Origin: Amycolatopsis acidicola
Lineage (GTDB): Bacteria > Actinomycetota > Actinomycetes > Mycobacteriales > Pseudonocardiaceae
DNA length: 64,000 bases
Reading direction: 5' to 3'
NCBI RefSeq assembly: GCF_007713735.2
Contig: NZ_VMNW02000024.1
Coordinates: forward strand, 36,968-100,967
Within the stretch, counting starts at the first letter, position 1. Each line of letters begins with the position of its first letter. Below the pieces are notes generated by a model that was given only the letters and a program-made list of their open reading frames with translations, ran no database searches and was not told the origin of the DNA. A program made the translations under genes and the position numbers. Positions 13,101 to 25,100 of the stretch are shown piece after piece.

Positions 13101-16100
13101 CGAGTATCCGGCCGCGCAGCACGATGAGCTGCTCCGCCGCAGCCATCGCGTCGTGCTCCTCCAGCGCCGCCGCGTACGCCCGCACTGTCGGCATGATCGC
13201 GCGCACCTGCGCCAGCCGCGCGGTGGCGAACGACACCGCCTCCTCGCCCGGCTGCGTGGTCCCGAAGGCGTGCAGCGTGCGCAGCCAGGTCTCCTCCAGG
13301 ATCGCCGCGGTGTGCCAGGCGTGCCAGGCCGTGGTGCTCTGGGCAGGCTGGTCCCCGGCGAGCTCGACGATCTTGACCTGGCCCTGGTCCCAGTCGCGGC
13401 TGAGCTCGGCCGCCAGCCGCGCCGGGAGCGGGGACGGTGGCGTGGTGCGCGAAGCCTGCTCCTGTGCGTCGCGGACCGCTTCCGCGTGCGCGACACGCGC
13501 CCGGTTGACCTCGTCGACCGCGGCGCTCACGTCCTCCGACTGAGCCGAACGCAGGCGGCGTTCGGCCGCCGCCACGACCTCGGCGGCGCGCTGGACCGGC
13601 GACTTTTCCTGTCCCGGGCCGGGGTTTCCGCCCGAAGCCTCCCAAACGGCACCGGGCAGCGAACCGGGGCCTGGACGGTACCGCGCCCAGCCAGGGCCGT
13701 CTTCCGAAGGCGCGAGCTGCGCGGGCCGCGGGCCGACGACGGGCCGTTTCCGCTCGACCTCCCACACGTTCTTCGGCGCGAGCACGTCGGTACCCGCGGC
13801 GAGGAACGTCGCCAGCCGCGCCCGCACGTCCCGCAGCGCGGCGGCGATCCCGTCCAGGTCGCCGGACCGCGAAGCCTCTTCGAGCCGGTCCAGAAGTCCT
13901 TGTGCCGCCCCGAAACCGGGCCGCAACCGGTCGACGAGAGATTCGCCTTCCAGCCCCGGCACCACGAGCCGCAGGATGTGCCCCACCGACACGCCGTCGT
14001 CGGGATGCGCGTCGTCGGACTCCAGCGCCTCGGCGAACGCGACCAGCTCGCCGACCCGCGCGAGCTCGCCGCCGTCCGCGTGTTTGATGATCGCCGCGAC
14101 GAGCTGGGCCTGTGCCCGGACGTCGCCACCGAACTGCTGGATGTCGAGCATCGCCTGCCCCAGCGGGCCACCGTGGTGGTTGACCTTCGCCCAGGACGAG
14201 CGGATCGCGCGCAGCAGCAACTCGCCGCCGAACCGCTCGGCGGGGCCGGCCTGCGCGATCTGCCCGGCCCATCCAGCGAGGAATCCGGCGGACCTGCCGA
14301 CCAACTCGTCCAGCATGAGCAGGGCCGGTGCGAGTTCAGCGGCCGTGCCCGCCTGCGCTGCGACCACCGCCGCGTCCCAGCTGCCCATCACGGCACTCGG
14401 CAGTTCGCCGTCGAGTGCCTGGCGCACAGGGGAATCGGCCGGCAGCGCGTGGGGCGCCAGCTCCCGCAGCTTCTCCCAAGGCGGGGCCAGGAAGCTCTCC
14501 GGGGTGCTCACCGCCCCGCTCGGCAGCCAGCTGAGCAGTGCGTCGCGTCGAGGTCGCTCGGGGCCCAGCAGGTCGCCGAAGTACCCGACCAGCGCATCGA
14601 GGGTCTCGAGCGCCGTCTTCCTGCCGCGGTTCGCCCGGGAGATCACCTCGATCCGGCCGGTGCGCCCGACCACGACCTCGACCTGACCGTCCGGCGTGGT
14701 GGCGGTCATCAGCCCGCGCGAGTCCCGGGAGACCTCCGGCGGCCTGATGCCGAACGCGGTGCGGGGGCCGTCGTCCACCACCATGCCGCGGTCGGCGCCG
14801 ACCTCGGCCACGAACTCGCCGTCGCGGTGCACCAGCACGCGGCCGTCCGCGGTCAGCTCGGTCACCGCGCCGTCGGTGACCTCGACGCGCACCGAGCCCG
14901 CACCGAACCTGATCACCGTCCCATCGAGGGAATCCAGCCCGTCCCCGCGGTCGCGCAGCGTGATCTCGCCGTCCCCGGCCACCACACCGGCTGGCAGGCT
15001 CCCCTCGGACAACGGCACCTCGATGCCGTGGCGGGACAGGGTCACCCGGCCGTCCCCGAACCGCAGCCGGACTCCCTCGGCGGCGCCGGCGGTGGCGGTC
15101 ACGAAGACCGCGCCGTCCTCGATCTCGATCTTGGGTGGATAGGCCGGCAGGTCGGCACCTAGCGCGTCGGCGAGGTGGCGCCAGGCGGGTACGTTTCCGG
15201 GGTTGTCGCGCGCTTCCAGCAGATCCAGCTGGACCAGCCCCGCCAGCTGCGCCCAGGTTTCCTCCGGGTGCGCGGGATCGACGAAGTACGGGCCGAACCG
15301 GTGGCCGGGCAGTTTCCGCACCAGCTCGGCGAGTTCGGCCCAGTCCCACCGCGTGGACTGCGTCTCCACCGGGTTTCGCAGGGTGAAGCCGGGGCGCGGC
15401 CTGCCGGGATTGCGGTCCCAGGTGTGCCCGAGCTCGTGGTACAGCACCTCCCCGTTGAACGCGGCCGGGTCGGCCATCCTCCCGGTTTCCGTCGGGAGCG
15501 GGCTGAACTCGGGTGCACCGCTGTCGGCGTACGCGGCCCGCGCGTCCGAACCTGCCGCGACCCAGCCGGAGTTCCCATTGGTGAGACCGGCCGCCTCCGC
15601 CAAGAGGCTCCGCCATTGGCTGTCGGTGGCGCCCGCGAAATTGGTCTCGGCCCGTTCACCGAGGTAGTTGGCCGACCCCGCGCCGAGGAGAATGACCCCG
15701 CCCGCCTCGGTCAGGCTCCGCAGCTGCCGTGCGTGGTACCAGTCCGGCAATGCGTCCAGCAGCCTGGCGTGTTCGACGACCGGCCAGGTCATCGAATCGA
15801 AGACGATCCGGTCACCGTAACGGGCCCGCAGGCGCGCCCGGACCTCGGCGAACCCGGGTGGCTCCGGGATCGTCTCGTCGCGCACGACGTGCAGGTCCTC
15901 GTAGAACGCGATGGTGAGCCGGTCCAGCAGGGTTCCCGGTTCGGACACCTTGGCCCGCCGGGCGAACGAGGCGAACCCGGCCACCGCGTCGTCGAGCACG
16001 CTTCCGTTGTGCCCCTTGGCTTCTCGCAGCGCACGGAAGGAGGCGACGAGCAGCACCTGTGATTCGCCGGTGAGCAAGCCTTGGCTGTCGCGCTCCACCC

Positions 16101-19100
16101 GCGCCGCCGTCGCGTAGACCGCGTCGAGCACGTCGAACACCAACGGGCCGCGCGGATTGCGCAGTACGAAAGGATTGTCCGTGCTCAACGCCCATTCCGA
16201 ACCATCGGCCAGCCGCGCGGCGGTCAGCACGGAACCGGCCTCGGGAGCGCTCGCCACTCGTGTTTCCCCGCGCTCGACGAGCTGGTCCGGGATGAGGTCG
16301 AGCAGCGCTTCGTGCTCGTCCAGCCCGGCCTGCGCCTGCGCGTTGTAGTCCCTGGTCGCGGCGCTGATCCGGGTCAGCAGCGCGGCCGCGTCCAGCAGCC
16401 GCTGCTCGTCGGCGATGCCGCCGTCGGTCAGTTCGGTGTACTCGCGCAGCAACGCGCCGAGCGTCCGCAACGGCCCGCCTTCGGCCAACAGGCTCCGCGC
16501 GAAGTCGGCGGCTTCCCGTTCCGGCCCGGTCTCCGCGGCTTCGATCGCCCGGAGCCAACTGTCCTCAATGGACGAAATCGCGACGCGGAGCTGGTTCGCG
16601 ATCTTGTTACGCGGAGCGGGTTCGGGCCCGAGCCAGTCCTTCGACACGGTGACCGGCCCGCTGCGTCGCTCGGCGGCTCGCGCCCGCTCGACAGCCGCCA
16701 GCTCGCGACGGATACCTTGACGGCGGGCTTCCAGTTCGGCCCGTTCCCTCCGCTGCTTCGCGTGCCGCAATCGCGCCTCGTGCACCGCATCCCTGGCGCG
16801 CGGAGTGTCCTGTTCGGATAGTGCTGCCTCCGCGATTACCAGTGGGCGCGCGGTTTCCAGCTCCACCGTCCCGCGCGGTAGGACCACGACCCCGAGCCGG
16901 GTCAGCCGCGCGAGGTAGGGGCGGATCCCGGTGAGCTCGTCCACCGTCAGCTCGTCGAGGCTGAGCCCGTGCGGGATTCCTTCGAGCCCGTCCCGGATCC
17001 GCGCGGCGAGCGTGCCGCCCTGCCCCAGCAGCGCGACGCGCACGATGTCACCGACCGAGATGCCGTCGTCGTGGCCCTCGAAGGCATCGGCGAACGCCTG
17101 CCACTGCGCGGCGCGCCCGGGGTCCAGCTCGATGAGCGCGACTGCCAGCAGCGTGCGTGCCCGCCAGTCTTCGTTGTGCTGCTGGGTGTCGAGGAATTCG
17201 AGCCGCAGCGGGCTGTTCAGAGGGTCGGCTCGGTGGGCCGCGCGCAATACCGCCGCGAGCTCATCGGCCGTCTCGGCCACAACGCCGCTTTCACCGAGCG
17301 CATCCGCCGTGGCAGGCGCGGGCCTGGTCAGCCCGGTGAGCACCTCGGCGGTCCAATCGCGCACCTCGACCGCGCTGAGCCCATAGGTACTGCCGGTCCT
17401 GGCGCCGCCGGAGATCACCAGCCCGCCCACGGCGTCGGCGGTGACCGTGAGGTCTTCCTGCGTCGCGGTGATCACGCCGGTACCCGGGTCCCGGGTCAGC
17501 TCGATGTCCGGCGCGACACCGGGCATCAGCAGGCCGTCGGCGTCGCGGACGACCAGCGGCTCGGAGCGGAGGCCCCGCCGGACCGTGACGGAGCCGTCCG
17601 GGTGGACCACGGTGCGGCTGGTGTTGGCGGTGGACACGGTGATCGCGCCGGTACCCGGGTGCACGCCGACCACCAGGCCGTCGATCTCGACGCGGCGGCC
17701 GTCCGGGGCGATGGTCAGCCCGTCGCCGGACTTCGGCTCGTCCCCGAAGACACCGAGCCGCACCGAAATCCTCCGGTCGCGGCCGACGCTGATCTCCAGC
17801 CCGGCGTAGTGGCCGTGGCCGACCCGGACAGTCAGCTCCCCCTCGGCCACGGTGATCTCGGGCCGCGCCGGACGGAACTCCAGCCACTTGCGCAAGGCGG
17901 CCGGGCTCCGGTCGGCCAGATACGCGCCCAATGCCTGGCTCAGCGCGATCGCCGGGTCTTCCGGGACCGTGCTGCCCGGCAGCGAGCGGAGCACGGCGTG
18001 CAGCTCGCGCCACTGCTCGTGCACCTGGCGCACCCGCAGGACGCCGGAGCCCGACTGCGGGACACGGTCCGGATTTCCCTTGTGCAGGGCGAACAATCCG
18101 GCGACCGGGCCCGCGGGTGGGTCGATCTCGTCGAGCCGCGCCGCGAGCTGCCGATGCGTCTCCGCCGGCACCGCGGCCAGCGCCTGCACCTGAGCCTCGG
18201 TCAGCGCGGGCGAGAGCCGATCGCCGTAGATCGCGCGCAGCCGTTCTTCGTCTTCGGTCCGGCGGGCCGTCCGCTCGGCGAAGAAGTCGTTGCCCAGCAG
18301 GGAAAGCAGCGACTGGTCGGCGACACCGGACTTGGCCTGCTCGGTGTGCAGGACATGCACGTACTCGGCGAGCGCCGCCTCGTCGAGCTTCTCGGCGGCC
18401 AGCGCGGCGAGCACGGCCTGCGTGTCCGCGGTGAAGAAGCCCTTGCGTACCTCCGCGGTGAATTCGCTCGCGAATACCGCGCCCAGCGGACGTTCGAGGC
18501 CGGCTGTTCCCGCGAGCAGATCGTGCAGCGCATCGTGCGCGTCGAGCGTGGTCCGGACTGCTTCGTTGTACCGCGCCACGGCGGCGTCGACGGCGACCAG
18601 CGCATGAGCCGCCCGCGTGGTTTTCGCCTCGGAGTCCGAAGTGGACCTGGCGATGTCGTTGTAGGAACGCACCGCGCTGCCGACCTCGCCGAGCGCGCGG
18701 ACCACCACTCCGGCGGCTTCGACGGCCTGCCGTTCCGGTTCGGTTCGCGCGGCGCGCTGCGCTCGCAGCCACAGGCCCTCTTGCTCGGTGGCAGCCAGCC
18801 AAAGCCGCAGCGCCGACCGGTTGCGCTGAGCCGGACGCGCCCCCGCCTGCCGCTTGGCCGGCTCCTGCGGCTCGCTCCGCTCCGCCGCCGCGCGCGTCCG
18901 CGCAGTGGCTTGCGCGGTGGCTTCGGCCTCGTGCAGTGCCTGCAGGGCGCGCGCGTGCTCGACCCGCGCGGCGTTGACCTCGGCGATCAAGAGCGCGGCC
19001 AAGCCCGCGTCCCGGTCCGTGCGCAGCTGGTGTTCGGCGCGATCGACCCGGTCCGCGGTGCCGCGGGTGATCGCCCGCCAGATCTCCACCCGCGCCAACG

Positions 19101-22100
19101 GTTCCTCGATCGCCGGCGCTTCACCGAGCCGCCGCAACGCTTCGAGCGCGGCCGACCCGTGGCCGGGCACATTCTCCTTGGCACGCAAGGCGTTCTCGTA
19201 GGCGTCGAGGAAGAACTGCTGGAACTCCGCGGCTCGAGGCCTCGCGTTGTCATACTCCGCGAAGAGCTCACCGATGCTTTCGGCGTAGTGCCGCGCGTCG
19301 CGCACTCCGGACTGCCCCAGCGGGTTCCCGAACACGTCGATCGAATGCCGCAGCCCGTCGAGGTCGATCAGCACGGCCGCGCCGTCGCGACCGAAACCGA
19401 TGCTGCGGGCCGTGGAGCCGATGACCGGGACGGAGGCGTCGAACCGCTGGGTGGCCGCCCATTCGGCCATCCGCGCGAGGACGCCGGCCAACGCCGGATC
19501 ACCCAGCCGCCGGGCGGCGTCGGCGGCTGCCTGCCAGCCGCCCGCATCGGACGCCCTGCCGTGCGGCACACCCAGCTGGACAAGCACCTCGGCGGCTGTG
19601 GTGAGCCTGTCCCGCAGCTCGCCAGCCCGGTCGGGATCTCCGTTGAAATTGCTGACCGCCACGGCCAGATCCGCGTGGCCGTGCGTCTGCTCGACGAGCA
19701 CGACCACCGGCGACGCCCCGGCGGGCCTGGCCAGGCCCGCACCGAGCACCTTCGTCGTGCGGGCGGCGCCGCGGAACAGTTCCGCGCGGTTGACCGTCCA
19801 GATCCGCCAGACCGCGTCCTCCGGGGCCACCATCCTGACCCTGGCGACGAACTCCGCCTGCCGCGGCCCGGTCCGGTGGAGGACCGTGACATACCCGTCG
19901 TCGGCCCGGAGGTCCACTTCGGACACTCGGAATCCCAGCACGCCCGCGACGAACGGCCGGAGCACCGCCAGTTCGGCGTCGGTGAGCCGGGCCCCGGGCC
20001 GCAGCTCGGCCGAGCCCGCCACCACCGGCAGCTCCGCGACGAACTCGGCCAGCTTCTCCTGCGGCACCGTCGCCGGTTGCGCGGGCTCCCCGGTGACAGC
20101 CGCGTCGGCCAGCGCCGAAAGCCGCGTGGCCTGCTCCTCCAGGTCAGCGCTGGTCACCTTGGTCGTGACCGGTCGCGACACCCCCGGCAGATCGTGTTCG
20201 CTCAGCCGCGCCAACGCCATGAGAATCGCCCGCGGGTCGCCGCCACGCAGCCGTTCGAGCGTGTTCGCCGTCGCCGGAAGCCGGTCCTCGGGGAAGGCCG
20301 CGCGCAACCGCTCGATCAGCCCGGGCCCGAACCTGCTGTCCGATTCGGGCGCGAGCAAGCCGATCACGTCGGCGAGAGTCACGCTGCCCTTGGCCGGCGC
20401 GAAGTCGAGCAGCAGTTCACTCGGCACCGAAACCCCGGCCGCCTCCAGCGCCACCTGGAGCAGCACGCTCAGCCTCGGGTCCTTCGTCCACGCGACACCG
20501 GCCAGGTTCGCCGGGTGGAAGGGATTGCGGGTGCCGGTCATGGCGCGCCAGCCGACGTGAGCCGCCTCGAACGCGGCCTGCGCGGCGAACCGGCCGTCCG
20601 GCGGGAGCTCGTCCAGCGCCGAACGCCAGGCGTCGAGTACCTGCTCGATCCGCTCTCCCAGCAGACGGATCTGGCGGAGTGTCTCGACCTGTTCACCGCC
20701 TTGCACCTCGCGGGCCGCCCTGGCCAGCAAGGTCCAGCGGTGGTGGAGTTCCTCGATCGCGGCGGGATCGGTGAGGCCCTGCGCCACCAGCGATTCCGGC
20801 AGGACTTCCTGACCGCGCAGCCACGCCGCGAACCCGGACATCGGGCTGACCACGGCCGACAGGCGCGCCAGCCAGCCCGAGAACGCGGCTCCGTCGGCCT
20901 CGGGGGAAGTGAAGTCCCGCTCGAAGAAGCTCCACAGCTCGCCCGCGTACTCACTCGCGGGCACGCCGTCGTTCGTGCGGTTGGGCTTCGATGAGACGCG
21001 AAGCACGCCTTCCCGGTCAAGAGCCGCGGTGACCGCGGCGGTTTCGGCGACGACCTGGCCGTCGCGCAGGAACGGCGCCCGCACCTCCCGCGCCAGCACG
21101 AAGTCCGCGTCGAGGCGGAACAGCGCGCCTTCCTCGGTTTCGACGCTCACTCCGCCGTCCGCGTGGCGGGTGGTGACCACCCCGTCCACGCCGTCCACCC
21201 GGACCGCGGGCCCGTCCACCGTGATGCGGGTGCCCGGCTGCCCCGGCCCGCGGTCGGCGATTTCGACCGCCCCGTCCGCAGTCACCATCAGGCCCGGGTA
21301 CGAGTCTTCGGGACGCAGCGCAACGGTTTCGCGGCCAGGAACCACGAGCGAGGCGACCCCGTCTGCCACGGTCACCGCGGCCCCGGCGAGATCCCCGCTG
21401 CCGATCCGGACGGTGAGCCCGTCCTTGGTCACCTCGACGCGGGACGGGTGGAGCGGTTTGTCCAGGCCGAGGATCGCCGCGAACCGCGCCGAATCACCGG
21501 CGCTCAGCAGGAAAGCGCCGGCGGCGAGGTCGAACACCGCGTCCGGGCTGTCGCCCGGCCCTACTTCGGACCACGGCAACGTGGTCAGCGGGTGGGAGGC
21601 GTTGACCCACTCCTGACTCGTCCGCACGAGGACGCCGTTGCGCAGCTCGTCGAGCGACCTCCCGACCGTCCGGCCCAGCAGGCGCGCGATGGCCTGGTCG
21701 ATCCCGCGTTCGCCGAAGCCCAGCGGAACCGGCTCGACGAAGTCCGGCCACAGGTGCTCGAACCCGGCGTGCAGTGCGGCGAATGCGTTGCGGTCGCTCG
21801 CGCGGACGTACGCGATTCCGGCGGCGCTCAAGCGGAGCTGGGCGTTCTCGGCGAGAAGATGCTCGTTGAGCCGCGCGCGCACTTCGCCGGGCAGGTTCTC
21901 GATCCGGCGCACCAGCTCGGCCGGCGCGCTCTCTTCGATGAGCTGCGGCCCCAGCACTTCACTGAACGACTTGCCCGCGGCCTCCTCGGAGGCCCATGTC
22001 CGCTCGACGAAACCGACGTAGTCCGCGAGTAACTCAGGGGCGTCGTCGCCGGTCAGCGTGGTGTTGTAGAGCGCGGCCAGCAAAACCCTGGTGTCCCAGT

Positions 22101-25100
22101 CGTAACGCCCATCCTCGGTGGTGAGCGTCCGCGCGCCGAGATACGCCTGCGCGAACGGGTCGAGCAGCCTCCGCTCCCCGTCGTTGTAGTGCCGGACAAG
22201 GGAAACGAGCTCGGTGAGCAGCGTCGCGGCACGGGCCGCGTCGGTCTCGGCGGCGAACGCGGCCACCGCCGGTCCGAGCCGGTCCCGCAGCTGCGCCCGC
22301 CGCGCGTCGGCGGGCCCGGCTGCCTGCGCCGCCGTGACGTCCCGCCATAGCTCGTGGGCGATCCCCTTGGTGGCGGGCGGTTCCTGGCCTGCCCAGCTCT
22401 CTCCGTCGAACTCCGGCGCGATCCCAGGCGATCCCGGCTGTCCGTCCATTGTGGACCTGAACTCGTCGAGTGCCCGGTGCGCGACCGCCTGGACGACCCT
22501 GGCCTCGTTCAGCTCCATGGTGGAAGCGCTTTCCCCGGTCAGCCGCTCCACCAGCGCGTCGGCCGCCTGTGCCCGCGCGAGGTAGCCGGGTGCCTTGTCG
22601 ATCTCCGCAGCGGTGGCCCGACGCCCCGGCGCGTGCGCTCGCGGCGACGGGAACTGCATGTCGGCTTCGCGCAGCAAACCCCTCAGCTTCTTCAGCTTCC
22701 GGATTCGCTCCCGCGGATCGGCCGCGGCCGTGATCTCGCCGAGCGCCTCGTGCTGCGCCTCGGTCAGCCCGTCCGCGCGGTCACGCAGGTGTTCACCGGG
22801 CAGGCCCTCGATCGCGAGCCGGACGAGGTCGCCGAGCGTGATCCCGTCGTACGCGTCCTTCTGCTCGGCGATCCGCACGAGCTGCGCGACGTCACCCACG
22901 TAGCCGTGGTGTTCGAGCGCCACCGCGAGCAGGAGCGGGCCGACGATGTCGCCGGTGTGCTGGGCACGGTCCAGGAACTCCAGCGACAGCGGGTCACCCA
23001 TCGCGGAGAGCCGGTGCCAGCCCGTCTCGTGCCAGGCCCGCTCCACCGCGAGCCCGGCGGCGAACCGCTCGCCGGGCGGCACCTGCCCGGCCGCCTCGGC
23101 CCACCGGTTCATCAGGAAAACGGTGTCGGCCACCAGCTGACGCCGTCGCATCAGCACCGCGGGCCAGTCCGGCGTGGAGTCCGCCGAGTCGATCCGTTCC
23201 GTGGTCTCCTGCCAGTACCGGTGCAGCCGACGGACTTCGGCGAGGTCGAAAGTGGACCAGACGGCACCCGGCGGGTCGCTCTCCAGCCACCGCGCCAGCG
23301 CCGCCAGCGGCGATTCGAGGGTGCCGCCGAGGTTCGACCACTCGATGAGCCACGCCGGGTCCGGTTCGACCCGCTCGACGTTGTTCTCGATGAAGGCTTC
23401 GACCCTGGCGAGCACGTTCTCGGCGTAAACGCCCGCCGAAGTCCGGTTGGCGGCGCCGGTCAGCCGGACGACTCCGGTGGCGTCCGCGCTCAGCCGCACA
23501 GTGCCGGCCAGGACCGTGAAGCCGCCCGCGATCACCCGTGCCGTCGAGTCGGTGTCGCGCAGCGTGCGGTCGGCGTCGAGCGCCGCGACCAGCTGCTCGC
23601 CGCTGCGCACCTCGACCTCGCCCCGGCGGCCGAGGACGACGCGAACCCCGTCCGGCCCCTGGACCGTGATCCGGCCGCGCGTGCGATCGATGACCACACC
23701 GGCGATCTGGACCCGCGCCCGGTCGAGGGACAGGCCCTCTGGCAAGCGCGTCGGGCCGTCGATCATCAGCTCCCCGACCCTGGGCACAGTGACCGAGTGC
23801 CCGCCGTCGAGGTGCACGGTCACCTCCTCCGCGCCGATGGTGAGGCGCGGGGTCCGCCGCTGCGCGCCCAACATCGCGCGCAGGCCCAGCGTTTCGCGCG
23901 GGGCTCCTTCAGGGGCGCGGTCGACGTGGTATCCAGTAACCAGCTGTGCGAGCAGCGCGTCCGGGTTTTCCTGCAGCTCCGCCGGGATCCGGTGTCCGCC
24001 AAGGGAAAGCACGGTCTGGAGCAGCAGCTCGCGCTCGGGCCCGGCGCCCGTGTCGAGCAGGCTGGCCATCGCCGCGGTCCCCGGCGCGAACCTCAGCTCC
24101 CGCGATTCCGTCTCCGGGTACGACTCGAAGAGCGCGCTCAGCGGCATTCCGCGGCGCGCGCCCACGTACACCTGCGTACCGGTGGCGGCGGCGCGCGCGG
24201 CCAAACGGCGGTGCATCGCCTCGGGCAAGGCGTCGAAGGCGGCCACCAGCGTGGGGTCGTCGATCACGAGGCGCTCGCCATAGATCTGGCGAAGGCGGCT
24301 CAGCTCCTCGCTCTCGGACGCCACCGGGGCAGACGCGGCGATCACGTCGACCGCCGTGATGCCGGACAGCCCGGCCTTCACCGGTGTCTTCGCGAGGAAG
24401 TCCGCGAAGCCCTGGACCTCACCGATCAGCTCGGCGCCGGTCAGCCCCGCGGCTTCGAGCACCTCGCGCCGCCGGGCGGCCAGCGCGACCTGGGACCGCG
24501 CCGCGAGCCGGGTCTGTTCATCCACTGTGGACGTTTCGAGCGGACCGGCGGACAACACGTCCAGCGGATCGGCAAACGCCGGATCGCCGATGACCGCGGC
24601 GCGCACGGCGTCGACACCCATCGCTTCGTCGACGAGCGTGGTGAAGTCTCGGACCTCGTTGCGGAGCAGACTGAGGAGCCGGGAAGCCTCGGCCACTTCG
24701 CCGGTGTCGACCGCCCTGTCGAAGTGGAACGCCAGCTGCAGCATCGGCTCCAGGCTCGAAATCAGTTCGCTCATCAGCGTCGCGGCGACGTCGGCCTGCT
24801 CGCCGAACCGCACCGTGAACCCAGGATCCCAGGCCTCGAACAAGGCCCGGTTCCACTGCTTCAGCGCCTCGTTCACCTTCGAGGTCAGGGGAACGGCGAC
24901 CGGCCTCGTCGAAGCGAATTCCGCCGCGGCACGTGTCATTTCCGCACGCAGGAGACGAGCCGCGTTCACCGCGTCACGGGCCGCGGTCTGATTCTCCGGA
25001 GCGGCTCCCCGCAGTTGTTGTTCGACAGTGCGGAGCCGGTCTTCGGCCAACTCGATCGCGCGGGCCCACACGGCGGCCGGCTCGGGCAAGCGAGCCCCGC

